From Maribacter ulvicola (GTDB lineage Bacteria; Bacteroidota; Bacteroidia; Flavobacteriales; Flavobacteriaceae): DNA of 64,000 nt. The notes beneath the pieces were generated by a model. It had not been told where the DNA came from. It was given only the letters and a program-made list of their open reading frames with translations, and made no database searches. Location of the stretch: the NCBI RefSeq assembly GCF_900155985.1, contig NZ_FTMA01000006.1, positions 124,001-188,000 on the forward strand, given 5' to 3'. Shown here one piece after another: positions 18,349-27,897 of this stretch (position 1 is the first letter of the stretch; each line of letters starts with the position of its first letter). A program made the translations under genes and the position numbers.

Positions 18349-21300
18349 TTAAAAGTCAACGTTAAGACCAATTGTCACTGTTCTAAATATAGGCGTACCT
18401 GCCCTTTGAGAACCATAGGCTCTTGGGTTGCTACCATCTATATGTTCTGGGTTAAAACCATGGTAATCATCTGCTGTGATATACAACAAGTTTTGGGCAG
18501 TAGCATAAACCCTTAAACCACTTATACCAATACGCTCTGTAACGTCATTAGAAAAATTATAACCAAGATTAATATTACGTAAAGAGAAATAATCTGCGCT
18601 GGCAATAACATCACTTGTTAATACCTTTTCTTGAATAAAAGAGACATCAGACACAAGACCATTAGCAACGGCCTCTAACTCACCTCCACTTCTAGTTCTA
18701 TTACCAAACCAATTGTAGAAGTATTGATCACCAATATTATTGACCTGTGCACCTAGGCTACCTTGAACCATAAATGAAAAATCAACATTCCCAAATTTAA
18801 ATTCGTTGGTAAAACTGTAAACCAAATCTGGATAAGGACTACCCAAGATCGTTTTATCCTCTTCTGTAATTAAACCATCGCCATTTAAATCTTTAACAAT
18901 AGTATCATCAGACTGACCATTAATTCTGTTCCAAGGACTATCAACATATGTTGTTCTAAACGAAGTTTCATCAAAAGCTTCTTCATCAACAACATAACCC
19001 CAAAAAGATGATATTGGCTCTCCAATTCTGTTGATCCATTGAGAGTTTCTTCCATAGGTATCTTCAATAAGCGCGTTGTTAGAATCACCAAAACTTAACA
19101 ATTCATTTTTATTGGTAGATGCAATTAAAGTAGAATTCCAAGAAAAGTTTTCATTAGATACGTTTCTCGTTCTTAATTCAAGTTCAACACCTTTATTTTG
19201 AACTTCACCTAAATTCACGATACCGCTATTAAAGCCTGAAATGTAAGAAACAGGGTTGTTCAATAATAATTCATCACTTGTTCTTTCATAGTAATCAATA
19301 GAACCAGAAATTCTATTATTGAAAAAACCGTAGTCTAAACCAACCGTAAACTCTTTAGAAGCTTCCCATTGTAACAATGTATTAGCTATGTTTAATGGAG
19401 ATACACCCGCTGCAATACTACCCTCATCAATAGAATTGGAATTTTGTAACAATGCCAGATAAGGCCAAGCATTTACAATAGCATCGCCTACATTAAAGTT
19501 CTCAGCACCCGTAAGGCCATAACTAGCTCTAAATTTCAAGGTATTAACCACATCGCTATTCAGCAAGAAATTTTCTTTAGCAACGTTCCAACCTAATGAT
19601 ACCGCAGGGAAGTTACCCCACTTTGAATCTATACCAAATACAGAACTACCATCACGCCTAAAAGAAGCATTTACTAGGTATTTTCCTTTATATGCGTAGT
19701 TGACCCTTGCAAAGTAACCTAACTTTTTAAGTTCTGTGTTCGTCTCCGTTGGAAGATCAACCAGCGTTGCCCCTTGAAAGTTTTTAAGTAAATCATTAGA
19801 AAACCCACTACCTGTAGTAATACTTTCTTCTGATTTTCTTTTCTGAATAGTTGCTCCTAATAACAAGTTTAAATCATGATCATCACCAAATGTTTTTGTA
19901 TAGTTTAAAGTATTATCAGAAATAATTCTAGTTCTAAATCTATTCCCTAAATAATATGATGCTCTTGAATTTCCACTTGCATGATGTTTTGTACCGTCAT
20001 ATCTAGTTCTCTTTCTTTGCTCTAGAGTAACACCTAATTGCGTTTTAGCTGTTAGGCCATCTAAAAGCTCATAGCTTAAGTATGTAGACCCAAATAATTT
20101 GGTGTTATACTCAAAATGCTCTCTTTCAACATACTGAGCGTATGGGTTAGAATCACCAGATGTACGAGGTCTACTATCACTACCGTCTCCGTTAATATCT
20201 AATTCCACTAAATGGTTTTCAAAAAAATAATCCCCTACTCCAACATTTGGATAATTATCTCTATTTATGAACTGAAGTGATTCTTCTGTGTGATAAATAG
20301 GTAACCAAGGAGATTGACGTGTAGGATTATGAATAGAAGTCGGTAGTCTTCTTTGCTTTGTATAAGACGGTGTTGCCCTAATACCAAATCTTGCCCTTTC
20401 TCCAATTTTTGAATCAACTTTCATGTTCGCTGAAAACAACTTATAATCATCTGTAATAACAACGCCTTCATCATGAAGATATCTTAAAGATGTACTGAAC
20501 TTAGTATCTTCAGAACCGCCTCTTGCAGACAGGGAATGGCTAGTTATGGCACCACCATCAAAGAAAACGTCTTGCCAATCTCTATCAACACCCGTAGCTT
20601 GCACTAACAATTGCGCATATTGGGTTTCATTTGAAAGAATACCCGTTGCAGCTTGTTCTATTTTAGCCCACTCAGATACACTTTTTCTATAATCATCACT
20701 ACCATGGGCACTTTTTATACCGGTGTACGTTTGGTAGCTAAATTTAGTTTTCCCCGCCTTACCACTTTTTGTAGTAATTAAAATTACACCGTTAGAACCT
20801 TCACTACCATATATAGCGGCAGAAGCAGCATCTTTTAAAACTTCAAAAGATGCTACATCATTCATATCAAGGTTACCAAGAAACTCTGAACTCACCACAA
20901 CCCCGTCTATCACTAATGCCGGACCAGAATCCGCTGTTACAGACCCAATACCTCTAATAGTAATCGTGGGTGCACCACCAGCCTCAGCATTGGTAGCCTG
21001 AATGTTAACCCCTGAAACCTGACCAATTAATGCATCATCAACTCTAGATACTGCAATTTGATCTAAGGTCTCATTAGTTACTTTAGAAATGGAACCGGTA
21101 ATGGTAGATTTTTTCTGAGTACCATAACCTACAACCACAACCTCATCTAGTTGACTAGCATCTTCAATTAAGGTAACACTAACTATTTTCTGAGAAACAA
21201 TAGCCACTGTTTCAGTAGTATATCCTATATAAGAAAAACGCAAAATGTCACCACTGGTTACTTGAATGGTAAAATTTCCGTCAAAATCACTTTGGGTTCC

Positions 21301-21453
21301 TCTCGTTGTATTTGCTACAACGATATTTGCGCCAGGTATTGGCACATTGTTTGCATCTACTACCGTACCTGATAGATCATAGGTGTCTTGTGCAAATAAT
21401 TGAATGTTGACCAGCAACATTGCAATCATAAAAAATTTCAATTTAAAATTCAT
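18349..21453 (-). CDS. SusC/RagA-family TonB-dependent transporter (alginate PUL)
   Basis: 1034 aa. Signal peptide (ends LFAQ) is followed by a carboxypeptidase-D-like regulatory domain (DLSGTVVDANNVPIPGANI, about 26-105). The DEVVVVGYGTQKK TonB-box region and plug (about 105-230, GSNGVILITTKSGK) precede a beta-barrel ending in TIGLNVDF. There is no STN domain, so it is a plain importer, unlike the other two SusC proteins of this window. It is the first gene of the six-gene alginate operon. Control is probably by the tandem operator and leader described upstream. Confidence 0.94.
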   Translation of the reverse strand: MNFKLKFFMIAMLLVNIQLFAQDTYDLSGTVVDANNVPIPGANIVVANTTRGTQSDFDGNFTIQVTSGDILRFSYIGYTTETVAIVSQKIVSVTLIEDASQLDEVVVVGYGTQKKSTITGSISKVTNETLDQIAVSRVDDALIGQVSGVNIQATNAEAGGAPTITIRGIGSVTADSGPALVIDGVVVSSEFLGNLDMNDVASFEVLKDAASAAIYGSEGSNGVILITTKSGKAGKTKFSYQTYTGIKSAHGSDDYRKSVSEWAKIEQAATGILSNETQYAQLLVQATGVDRDWQDVFFDGGAITSHSLSARGGSEDTKFSTSLRYLHDEGVVITDDYKLFSANMKVDSKIGERARFGIRATPSYTKQRRLPTSIHNPTRQSPWLPIYHTEESLQFINRDNYPNVGVGDYFFENHLVELDINGDGSDSRPRTSGDSNPYAQYVEREHFEYNTKLFGSTYLSYELLDGLTAKTQLGVTLEQRKRTRYDGTKHHASGNSRASYYLGNRFRTRIISDNTLNYTKTFGDDHDLNLLLGATIQKRKSEESITTGSGFSNDLLKNFQGATLVDLPTETNTELKKLGYFARVNYAYKGKYLVNASFRRDGSSVFGIDSKWGNFPAVSLGWNVAKENFLLNSDVVNTLKFRASYGLTGAENFNVGDAIVNAWPYLALLQNSNSIDEGSIAAGVSPLNIANTLLQWEASKEFTVGLDYGFFNNRISGSIDYYERTSDELLLNNPVSYISGFNSGIVNLGEVQNKGVELELRTRNVSNENFSWNSTLIASTNKNELLSFGDSNNALIEDTYGRNSQWINRIGEPISSFWGYVVDEEAFDETSFRTTYVDSPWNRINGQSDDTIVKDLNGDGLITEEDKTILGSPYPDLVYSFTNEFKFGNVDFSFMVQGSLGAQVNNIGDQYFYNWFGNRTRSGGELEAVANGLVSDVSFIQEKVLTSDVIASADYFSLRNINLGYNFSNDVTERIGISGLRVYATAQNLLYITADDYHGFNPEHIDGSNPRAYGSQRAGTPIFRTVTIGLNVDF

Positions 21454-21513
21454 CTGTGTTATATTAAGTTAGTTCTATTGAATTGGCCTTTGCCATCTTT
21501 TTGATCTACTTAA

Positions 21514-21697
21514 AATGCGATAACATATCTCGCATTATAATCTTCAAATTACTTAAACACAGATCTTCATTTTAAATCAATGAAAATTCCTATTTTTACA
21601 AGGAAATGTGTTTATAGTAATATTTACATGTTTGTGTATTACTTCCCTTCGAAATGAAGTAATTTTTTAATAAAAGGATGGGCGAGCACCCGTCCTT
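21514..21697 (-). promoter_or_regulatory. Structured 5' leader of alginate susC (three hairpins)
   Basis: Between the predicted start near 21802 and the ATG at 21453 the minus-strand RNA can form three stems. These are GGACGGG/CCCATCC at 21676-21697 (one G-T pair, followed by TTTTATT), ATTACTTC/GAAGTAAT at 21638-21663, and AATGCGA/TCGCATT at 21514-21536. The first resembles an attenuator. No known riboswitch was recognised. Confidence 0.45.
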
Positions 21698-21774
21698 TTT
21701 TTTAAGCAATTTTTTTTAAGGTTTCACGTCATTTTTTAATCATTTATAAAGGTTCTTTTTTTTAAAATCCTAAC

Positions 21775-21810
21775 TGGTTTACCAAATTGGTTCGTCAAAC
21801 TGGTTTACCA
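21775..21810 (-). promoter_or_regulatory. Triple 13-bp operator array at the alginate susC promoter
   Basis: Three tandem copies start at 21775, 21788 and 21801, exactly 13 bp apart: TGGTTTACCAAAT, TGGTTCGTCAAAC, TGGTTTACCAAAT. The outer two contain the perfect TGGT-N2-ACCA palindrome expected for FadR/UxuR-type GntR regulators. The array begins at the -7 box and runs downstream, a position suited to repression. The FCD regulator at 11608-12321 is the obvious candidate to bind it. Confidence 0.65.
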
Positions 21811-21816
21811 AATATA
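21809..21816 (-). promoter_or_regulatory. -7 box of alginate susC
   Basis: The minus strand reads TATATTTG, a perfect Bacteroidota -7 element, overlapping the distal operator by 2 bp. The -33 region 18 nt further upstream is T-rich (the T-run of the upstream terminator) rather than an exact TTTG. Predicted start is about 21802, giving a leader of about 350 nt. Confidence 0.55.
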
Positions 21817-21831
21817 TGTTATTATATTGTT

Positions 21832-21861
21832 AAAAAAAATAACATTGTGCATTTGCAATGT
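21832..21861 (-). terminator. Terminator insulating the alginate promoter
   Basis: On the minus strand ACATTG/CAATGT, extended by two G-T pairs and a 4-nt loop, is followed within 2 nt by eight T. It would stop transcription arriving from the GH95 gene, about 950 nt upstream, just before the susC promoter. Confidence 0.65.
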
Positions 21862-21869
21862 GCTTTTTT

Positions 21870-22801
21870 ACGATTAAATATATTTAACTCCTTAAAAATT
21901 ACATATTTGACAGTCTCCTAATCTGAAGTTTTAAAAAACCTTATTCTCTTTAGAACCGTAATGATTACTATGCTTTAACCTGTCGGGAGCACTTAGTTTT
22001 TGTTATTCAATGAATGCAGATAATGTTAAACTCTAATTTGTACAAGCCTATAATTTTTAACATAAATTAATTCAAAACATTTACGTTTAGCTCGCAGATT
22101 TACTGCAACAACAGGTGTTATATCATTTTATAAGTGCTATTTCAGTCCTACTTAATATGCTGAATTTCTTAAAATTATGATGGTAATTCCTAATTTTATT
22201 AATGGCCGAAAATGAACTTCAATCATGATCAACTACTTAGTTAGAAGAAAATAAATGCATTGGTAAAAAACAATATGGTATTTTTAGTATATCCCAATCA
22301 CTAGAGTTAGTGAATTATGCTTTTAACCAGTATGTCAACACCATCTTAAACAACCAACTATCACACATACAATAAACCAAGAATACTAATACCCTATAAC
22401 CTTATTGGGAACGTATCTTTTATTCTTTTTAATACCTGGTAAACAAACACTTAACTGCCAATTGTTTTATGAACTAATTACGTGCATATAGTTAACCTTT
22501 TACTAACTTCTAAGCATGGTTATGCAGGTTATGTGTCTTCTCTAATTTACATAGAATTTTTAATCACAATTAATGATCGGTATAAAACTAAGCACTGAGT
22601 AATTACAAGTTAATTGCTAAGAATAACCAACCTATACTCTTTTGGTAAATTAAATCATAATTCTTACAAAACAAACGGCTAACACTAATCTACTATAGCG
22701 CTACTTTATTGTATTTTTTGCATAAATATCGTTGATACATCTGTATATAGTAGAAGTGTTAAAAACACTGATTCCAAAATCTAAAAAGCATCAAAGCTTC
22801 C
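21870..22801. other. 932-nt non-coding gap between alginate PUL and GH95
   Basis: AT-rich with many stops in all frames. I see no gene, RNA or IS remnant. Single TGGTAAA-like half-sites occur near 22437 and 22642 but without the matching arm. Confidence 0.5.
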
Positions 22802-25204
22802 TTACTTTTTAACAAGCTTATCATTAAGACGTATAGCTTGACCTGCCACCATATCTAACTCTATTACTTTATTATTATATCTTATTTTGACAGATTGGCT
22901 AAAGGGTGATTTTAATAAGATCTTCTCTAGTTTTCCTTGGGTCCAGTTTATATCGACCTCAAAACCTCCACGAGCTTTCAGACCTTTTACCGTTCCTGTT
23001 GGCCATGCATCTGGAAGAGCAGGAAGTATATTTATTTCGCCAGATTGAGACTGCAATAGCATTTCTGCAATACCGGCGGTTCCACCCATGTTTCCATCAA
23101 GTTGAAAAGGTGGATGTGCACATAACAAATTGTCATAAGTTCCTCCTCCAACTACCATTTCAAAACCTTCGTCAGTAGTAGGTTTTAACAGTCTTTTCAA
23201 AATTTTATGTGCTCTATTGCCATCGTGCAATCTAGCCCAAAAATTAATTTTCCAACCTAATGACCATCCCGTTCCTTCATCTCCTCTAGCCTCCAAAGAA
23301 ACTTTTGCCGCTTTGGCCAAATTCGGTGTTTTCTCTAAGGATATCTGGTGTCCAGGATACAATGCAAATAAATGAGAAATATGCCTATGCTTACTTTCAG
23401 GATCATCCACATCTTCTTTCCATTCTTGAAGCTGCCCCCATTTTCCTATTTTAGGTAGTAGCAATTTGCTACGAGCCTCTTTTACTTCATTGTAAAAATT
23501 GTCTTTTATATCCAATATTTCACACGCTCTTAGGCAGTTTGTAAATAGATCCCAAACAATCTGAAGGTCCATTGAAGCCCCAGATGAAATTCCTCCATGT
23601 TCAGGGGAATAGGAAGGCGAAGAAACCAAATATCCCATTTCATCCTCCACCAAATAATCGAGCCAGAACAACGCTGATTCTTTCATTATGGGAAACCCTT
23701 GCTCTTTTAAGTAACGTTCATCTTTATTAAAATCATAATGCGCCCATACATGTTGACTAAGCCAACCTGCACCACCAGGGAAAAAGCCCCAAGGAAACCC
23801 CCAACCCGGAGCGGTGTAGCCAAAAGGGTTATTCATAGTATTCACTACCCAACCATCAGCATTAAAAAAATCTAATGCAGATTTTTTTCCTGGCGCTATC
23901 AAGGTTTCTACATATTTAATCAGCGGTTCATGACAGTCACTTAAATTTGTTACCTCTGCGGGCCAATAAATCATTTCTAAATTAATGTTCATATGATAAT
24001 CCGAAGCCCAAGGCGGCGCGTTTTTATCATTCCATTTCCCTTGAAGGTTCGCCGGTAAACTTCCTGGTCTAGAGCTACTTATCAACAAATAACGACCATA
24101 TTGAAAGTATAATGATTCTAACTTTGGATCACGCTCACCACTTGCATACAGCCTTAATCTTTTATCTGTAGGCAAATAGTTTTTATCTTCACCATCAAGG
24201 TTTAGACGTACCCTTTTGAAAAGATTGGCATAATCTGCCATGTGTCCTTTTTTCAAACTTTCAAAAGAAATATTTTTTATAGCTTCTAATTTAGACGTGT
24301 TCTTTTCTTTGTAATTATTACCGGTATATTCTGGATAGGATGATGAATAACTAGTACCCATTACCAATTTCAACACCACGCTATTGCTCTTTTTAATATT
24401 GATGGTGCTTCCATTAAAACTTATATTTCCATTCTTACTTTCTATAAGCATTTTAGCACCAAAACCCATACCATTATTTTCTACAGCGCCATCTACAACC
24501 AAAACATTACCGTCTCTACTATAGGTCACATTTTCATGTAAACTTTTAAAATTAATGGTATAATCAATTCCTTCTTCTGAATTGTTCTTAAATTGAAACA
24601 CAAGGGCATTATGTGGATAACTTGCAAAATAAGTACGCTTATGACTCACCGTACCTGATTTATATGACACACCCGCAAGGGCTTTTGATATGTTCAATTC
24701 TCTACGATACTCACTAATTTTTTCAGCGTGTTCTACATCTATATAAAGATCACCAAAAGTTTGATAGGCTCCAAAACCCTCCCAAAGGTCCTGATTTTTA
24801 CTTCCTTTAATCTTTCCCGATAATTCTTTACTAGCGAGCGCATGGGCTTTATCAAATTCTCTTTTTGATAAAAGGTTTCTTACCTCATTAAGATGTTTAT
24901 AAGCTCCTTCTCTATTTCCTCCATTATACTGATCCCATTCCCCTGGACCTCCTGCCCATAAAGACTCCTCATTTAACTGAATATGTTCTCTTTCTACTCC
25001 TCCAAATACCATGGCGCCCATAAAAGCATTGCCAATAGGAAGTGCCTCCCGCATCCATGATTTGGCTTCCTTATCATACCATAGTTTTAGATCGGCATTC
25101 TCGCTTGCAATACTCGAATTCATTAATAAAGATTTATTAGACTTACAGTTCATAAATAAAACTGCTAAACATATCTGACAGAAAACTCTAAATCTTTTAT
25201 TCAT
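22802..25204 (-). CDS. GH95 alpha-L-fucosidase / alpha-L-galactosidase lipoprotein
   Basis: 800 aa, full length for GH95. Lipoprotein signal with Cys at about residue 20 (LFMNC) and no acidic export tag, so probably periplasm-facing. The N-terminal domain opens with WYDKEAKSWMREALPIGNAFMGAMV. The (alpha/alpha)6 barrel holds the NIN pair (YHMNINLEM), the SPSYSPEHGG glutamate region, HRHISHLFALYPG and the DGNMGGTAGIAEMLLQ aspartate. These match the Asn/Asn/Glu/Asp set of inverting GH95 enzymes. It releases terminal alpha-1,2-L-fucose or the isosteric L-galactose; which one is not decidable here. It is the last gene of the second PUL. Confidence 0.92.
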   Translation of the reverse strand: MNKRFRVFCQICLAVLFMNCKSNKSLLMNSSIASENADLKLWYDKEAKSWMREALPIGNAFMGAMVFGGVEREHIQLNEESLWAGGPGEWDQYNGGNREGAYKHLNEVRNLLSKREFDKAHALASKELSGKIKGSKNQDLWEGFGAYQTFGDLYIDVEHAEKISEYRRELNISKALAGVSYKSGTVSHKRTYFASYPHNALVFQFKNNSEEGIDYTINFKSLHENVTYSRDGNVLVVDGAVENNGMGFGAKMLIESKNGNISFNGSTINIKKSNSVVLKLVMGTSYSSSYPEYTGNNYKEKNTSKLEAIKNISFESLKKGHMADYANLFKRVRLNLDGEDKNYLPTDKRLRLYASGERDPKLESLYFQYGRYLLISSSRPGSLPANLQGKWNDKNAPPWASDYHMNINLEMIYWPAEVTNLSDCHEPLIKYVETLIAPGKKSALDFFNADGWVVNTMNNPFGYTAPGWGFPWGFFPGGAGWLSQHVWAHYDFNKDERYLKEQGFPIMKESALFWLDYLVEDEMGYLVSSPSYSPEHGGISSGASMDLQIVWDLFTNCLRACEILDIKDNFYNEVKEARSKLLLPKIGKWGQLQEWKEDVDDPESKHRHISHLFALYPGHQISLEKTPNLAKAAKVSLEARGDEGTGWSLGWKINFWARLHDGNRAHKILKRLLKPTTDEGFEMVVGGGTYDNLLCAHPPFQLDGNMGGTAGIAEMLLQSQSGEINILPALPDAWPTGTVKGLKARGGFEVDINWTQGKLEKILLKSPFSQSVKIRYNNKVIELDMVAGQAIRLNDKLVKK

Positions 25205-25437
25205 AGAAAGAAATTAAGGGATAACTATTTATCCCTATTAGTACTTGTTATTGGATTAGCAAATTAAGAACATCAAACTTTTTAACCTACAAGCCTATTT
25301 ACATTTTTCAATACTTAATTTGCTTCATTTATTTCTTTAAATAAGTAAGTAGTTTTTCTTAATTCTAATGCCAGAAAACATCATTCTAAAAGTGGTTGTC
25401 AATGATATTTCATAGGTTTAACTGCAATTGTCAGTGG

Positions 25438-25801
25438 TTAAGATTTCATATCCCATAAAATTGGATGCCTTATTCCATCCTACTCACTTCCCATTGGTCT
25501 TTTCAAGTGAATAACATCTGCGTTGAAGATCGCTCTGTTCTTTTTCTAATGAGAAATCCTTTCTAGGACCATTTGTTTTGTTTCTTCTTTGTACTAAAGT
25601 ATTGTACCACCATAGCTTTTCTGTACATCTCACCCCTAATTTTGTCTCCACTAGGCTTCATAATCTCAACTTAGTTTATTTCTGCTACATTTTTCTTAGG
25701 TACATCTGATTTTCTAAAAGAGCACCAACAGTTAATGCATTGCATACATTCGTCTTCTTAATATAACACCTTATTCCTTCTGTTCTATTAAGATTACTAA
25801 A
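25438..25801 (-). pseudogene. Possible decayed coding remnant between GH20 and GH95
   Basis: The 766-nt GH20-GH95 gap (25205-25970) has three consecutive protein-like stretches on the minus strand, in shifting frames. They are 25685-25801 (includes LTVGALLENQMYLRKM), 25563-25688 (includes KPSGDKIRGEMYRKAMVVQ) and 25438-25542 (includes IFNADVIHLKRPMGSE, one stop, then DGIRHPILWDM). The run of ordinary-looking residues broken by stops and frame changes suggests a dead gene. I cannot name the family. The rest of the gap shows nothing but a small GGGAT/ATCCC hairpin at 25218-25235 before GH95. Confidence 0.35.
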
Positions 25802-25970
25802 TTCACAGGAAAACCAACTTAGGTAAGTGACTAATTACTTGGTAATCATCACCAAGCCGATGCAATTTTATGGAAGAACTTAGCCAATGGCAGTTTATTT
25901 ATTATCAAACAACTACTCGTTTAAGACACCATAAAAGGTTTAAACCTTGTGTAACACCATTGGTATATTA

Positions 25971-27611
25971 TCACTTTTTCTTAAAACTATCAGGTAAAGC
26001 TTCATTAATAGGCGCACTGTATATTCCTTTTTCCTTCCAGATATCATACAAGGGAGATAACGATGCTAAAAAGCCTTCAAAATCTCTTCGGTTCACATTT
26101 GTCCAACCTACTTCTGCATAGGCGGCAATTCTTGGAAAAGTCATAAAATCCATATAACCACTGGTAGGAATCCATTCTCCCCACATTTGACAGCCCAACC
26201 CTATAATTTGGTTATGATATTGTTTATCAAGGCTTTTTGGTATTGGATCGAAATCATACGCTCTTTTTAATGAAATATCCCTGTAAGCATAGTCCAAATA
26301 AGTTTCGGTATGTAAGGAGTTTACAATTTCATAGCCCTCAGCCGCAGCTTGCTCCATAAGTTTAATATCACCTTTCCAAAAATGGACAACGGAAGTCTTG
26401 GATAATTGCTCTTCAGCCCCATTATCCTTCTCTGATTGATAATCATGCACATTTTGACCCAAAATTTCATTCCAACCCATCATTTTTCTTCCTTTACCTT
26501 CAATATATCTTGAAATTTTATTGGTGAAGTCCACTTGAACATCCGCAAAAGTTTTTAACTCATTTTCTTTCATATATCTTTTAATATCCTCAGAGGTTTC
26601 CCAATGATCATATTTAGCCTCATCACCACCAATGTGAATAATTTTAGAAAGGAACAATGACATAACCTCATCCAAAACATCGGTTAGAAAGTTAAAAACT
26701 TTTGGGTTTGCCACGTTAAAGATGTCTTCGCTTACTCCAAAATTTATAGGTACCGATATTTGTTCACCAGTGGAACCCAACCAAGGGTATGCTGCAATGG
26801 CAGCGGAAGCATGACCAGGCATCTCTATCTCTGGCACCACTGTTATAAAGCGTGCCTCTGCATAGGAAACAATTTCCCTAATATCTTCATGAGTGTAGTA
26901 ACCTTCATGAGGCACACCTGATTGTATAGGGCTTTGCCATTTTCTGGGTCCTACTTGCGTGGATAATCTTTTAGACCCAATACTTGTTAACAAAGGATAT
27001 TTTTTAATTTCAATTCGCCAACCTTGATCATCAACCAAGTGCCAATGAAAAATATTCATCTTCAATCTAGCCATTTCATCCAACAGTTTTAGGACTTGCT
27101 TTTTTCCTTGAAAATATCTTCCTTCATCTAGCATATAGGCACGCCAACCAAAACGAGGCGCATCTTCTATTTCCATATAGTCCAACACCCATTTTCCTTC
27201 TATCTTTTTGATGGATTGCCTAAGTGTTTGCAAACCATAAAACAATCCTTGTTCACTCCCCGCAAAGATTCTTGCACCTTTTTTGTCCACATTGAGGCTA
27301 TAGCTACCGTCTAAATTATACTTTTTTCTATTGAGGATGAATACCACATCAATTCCATTCCTTACTTTTTCAGCCTTTTTCACATTAAAGCCAAAATCCT
27401 CCTTTAGTACAACCGTGGCATAATCTATAATAGGCTGTACTTCTGAAGCACCAGATATAGTAAAATTATCTGTTCCAATCTCATACTGTCCCTTCTTGAT
27501 TACCACGTTATTAGGCTGTGGTATCACCTGAACATTACTAGACTGCCCAATAAATATTAAAGGGAGCATTAAAAATAAACTTAACATTAAATTTTTCATC
27601 TGAATACGCAT
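25971..27611 (-). CDS. GH20 beta-N-acetylhexosaminidase
   Basis: 546 aa. Type-I signal peptide (LPLIFIGQ) and no lipobox, so periplasmic. GH20b N-terminal domain (about 27-145), then the catalytic TIM barrel with FHWHLVDDQGWRIEI (188-202), EIEMPGHASA (261-270) and the catalytic Asp-Glu pair in HIGGDE (D330-E331). It removes terminal beta-GlcNAc or beta-GalNAc by substrate-assisted catalysis. In this PUL it would act after or before removal of the fucose and galactose caps. A second in-frame ATG at 27599 is equally plausible. Confidence 0.94.
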   Translation of the reverse strand: MRIQMKNLMLSLFLMLPLIFIGQSSNVQVIPQPNNVVIKKGQYEIGTDNFTISGASEVQPIIDYATVVLKEDFGFNVKKAEKVRNGIDVVFILNRKKYNLDGSYSLNVDKKGARIFAGSEQGLFYGLQTLRQSIKKIEGKWVLDYMEIEDAPRFGWRAYMLDEGRYFQGKKQVLKLLDEMARLKMNIFHWHLVDDQGWRIEIKKYPLLTSIGSKRLSTQVGPRKWQSPIQSGVPHEGYYTHEDIREIVSYAEARFITVVPEIEMPGHASAAIAAYPWLGSTGEQISVPINFGVSEDIFNVANPKVFNFLTDVLDEVMSLFLSKIIHIGGDEAKYDHWETSEDIKRYMKENELKTFADVQVDFTNKISRYIEGKGRKMMGWNEILGQNVHDYQSEKDNGAEEQLSKTSVVHFWKGDIKLMEQAAAEGYEIVNSLHTETYLDYAYRDISLKRAYDFDPIPKSLDKQYHNQIIGLGCQMWGEWIPTSGYMDFMTFPRIAAYAEVGWTNVNRRDFEGFLASLSPLYDIWKEKGIYSAPINEALPDSFKKK

Positions 27612-27897
27612 GATCTAAAATTTTGAACTATTAAAATTCTATTGTATTTGGCTCACATTATAAAATTGTGTCTTCTGCAAACATAACTTATTTTTAATTT
27701 TATAATGAATTGAAAATCACTAGCCTTTATATTTTTCTTTAAAACTAAAAAAGGTGTGTTAGGCGTTTCTTCCGCCTTCAATTGTTCCATACCATAGTTT
27801 TCTTCTTTTATATCTTCTATACCAAAAAATCACCAAACAATTTGAATGCAATATTTCAAAGGCGATTTTAAATTGACGTCTAGAAATAATTTAAAAA

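Noticed and set aside
22437..22650. Single TGGTAAA-like sites as further FCD operators
   Set aside because: Half-sites only, no opposite ACCA arm at the right spacing and no promoter nearby.
25870..26121. 83-aa open frame overlapping the GH20 3' end on the plus strand
   Set aside because: Antisense shadow of GH20; no motif.
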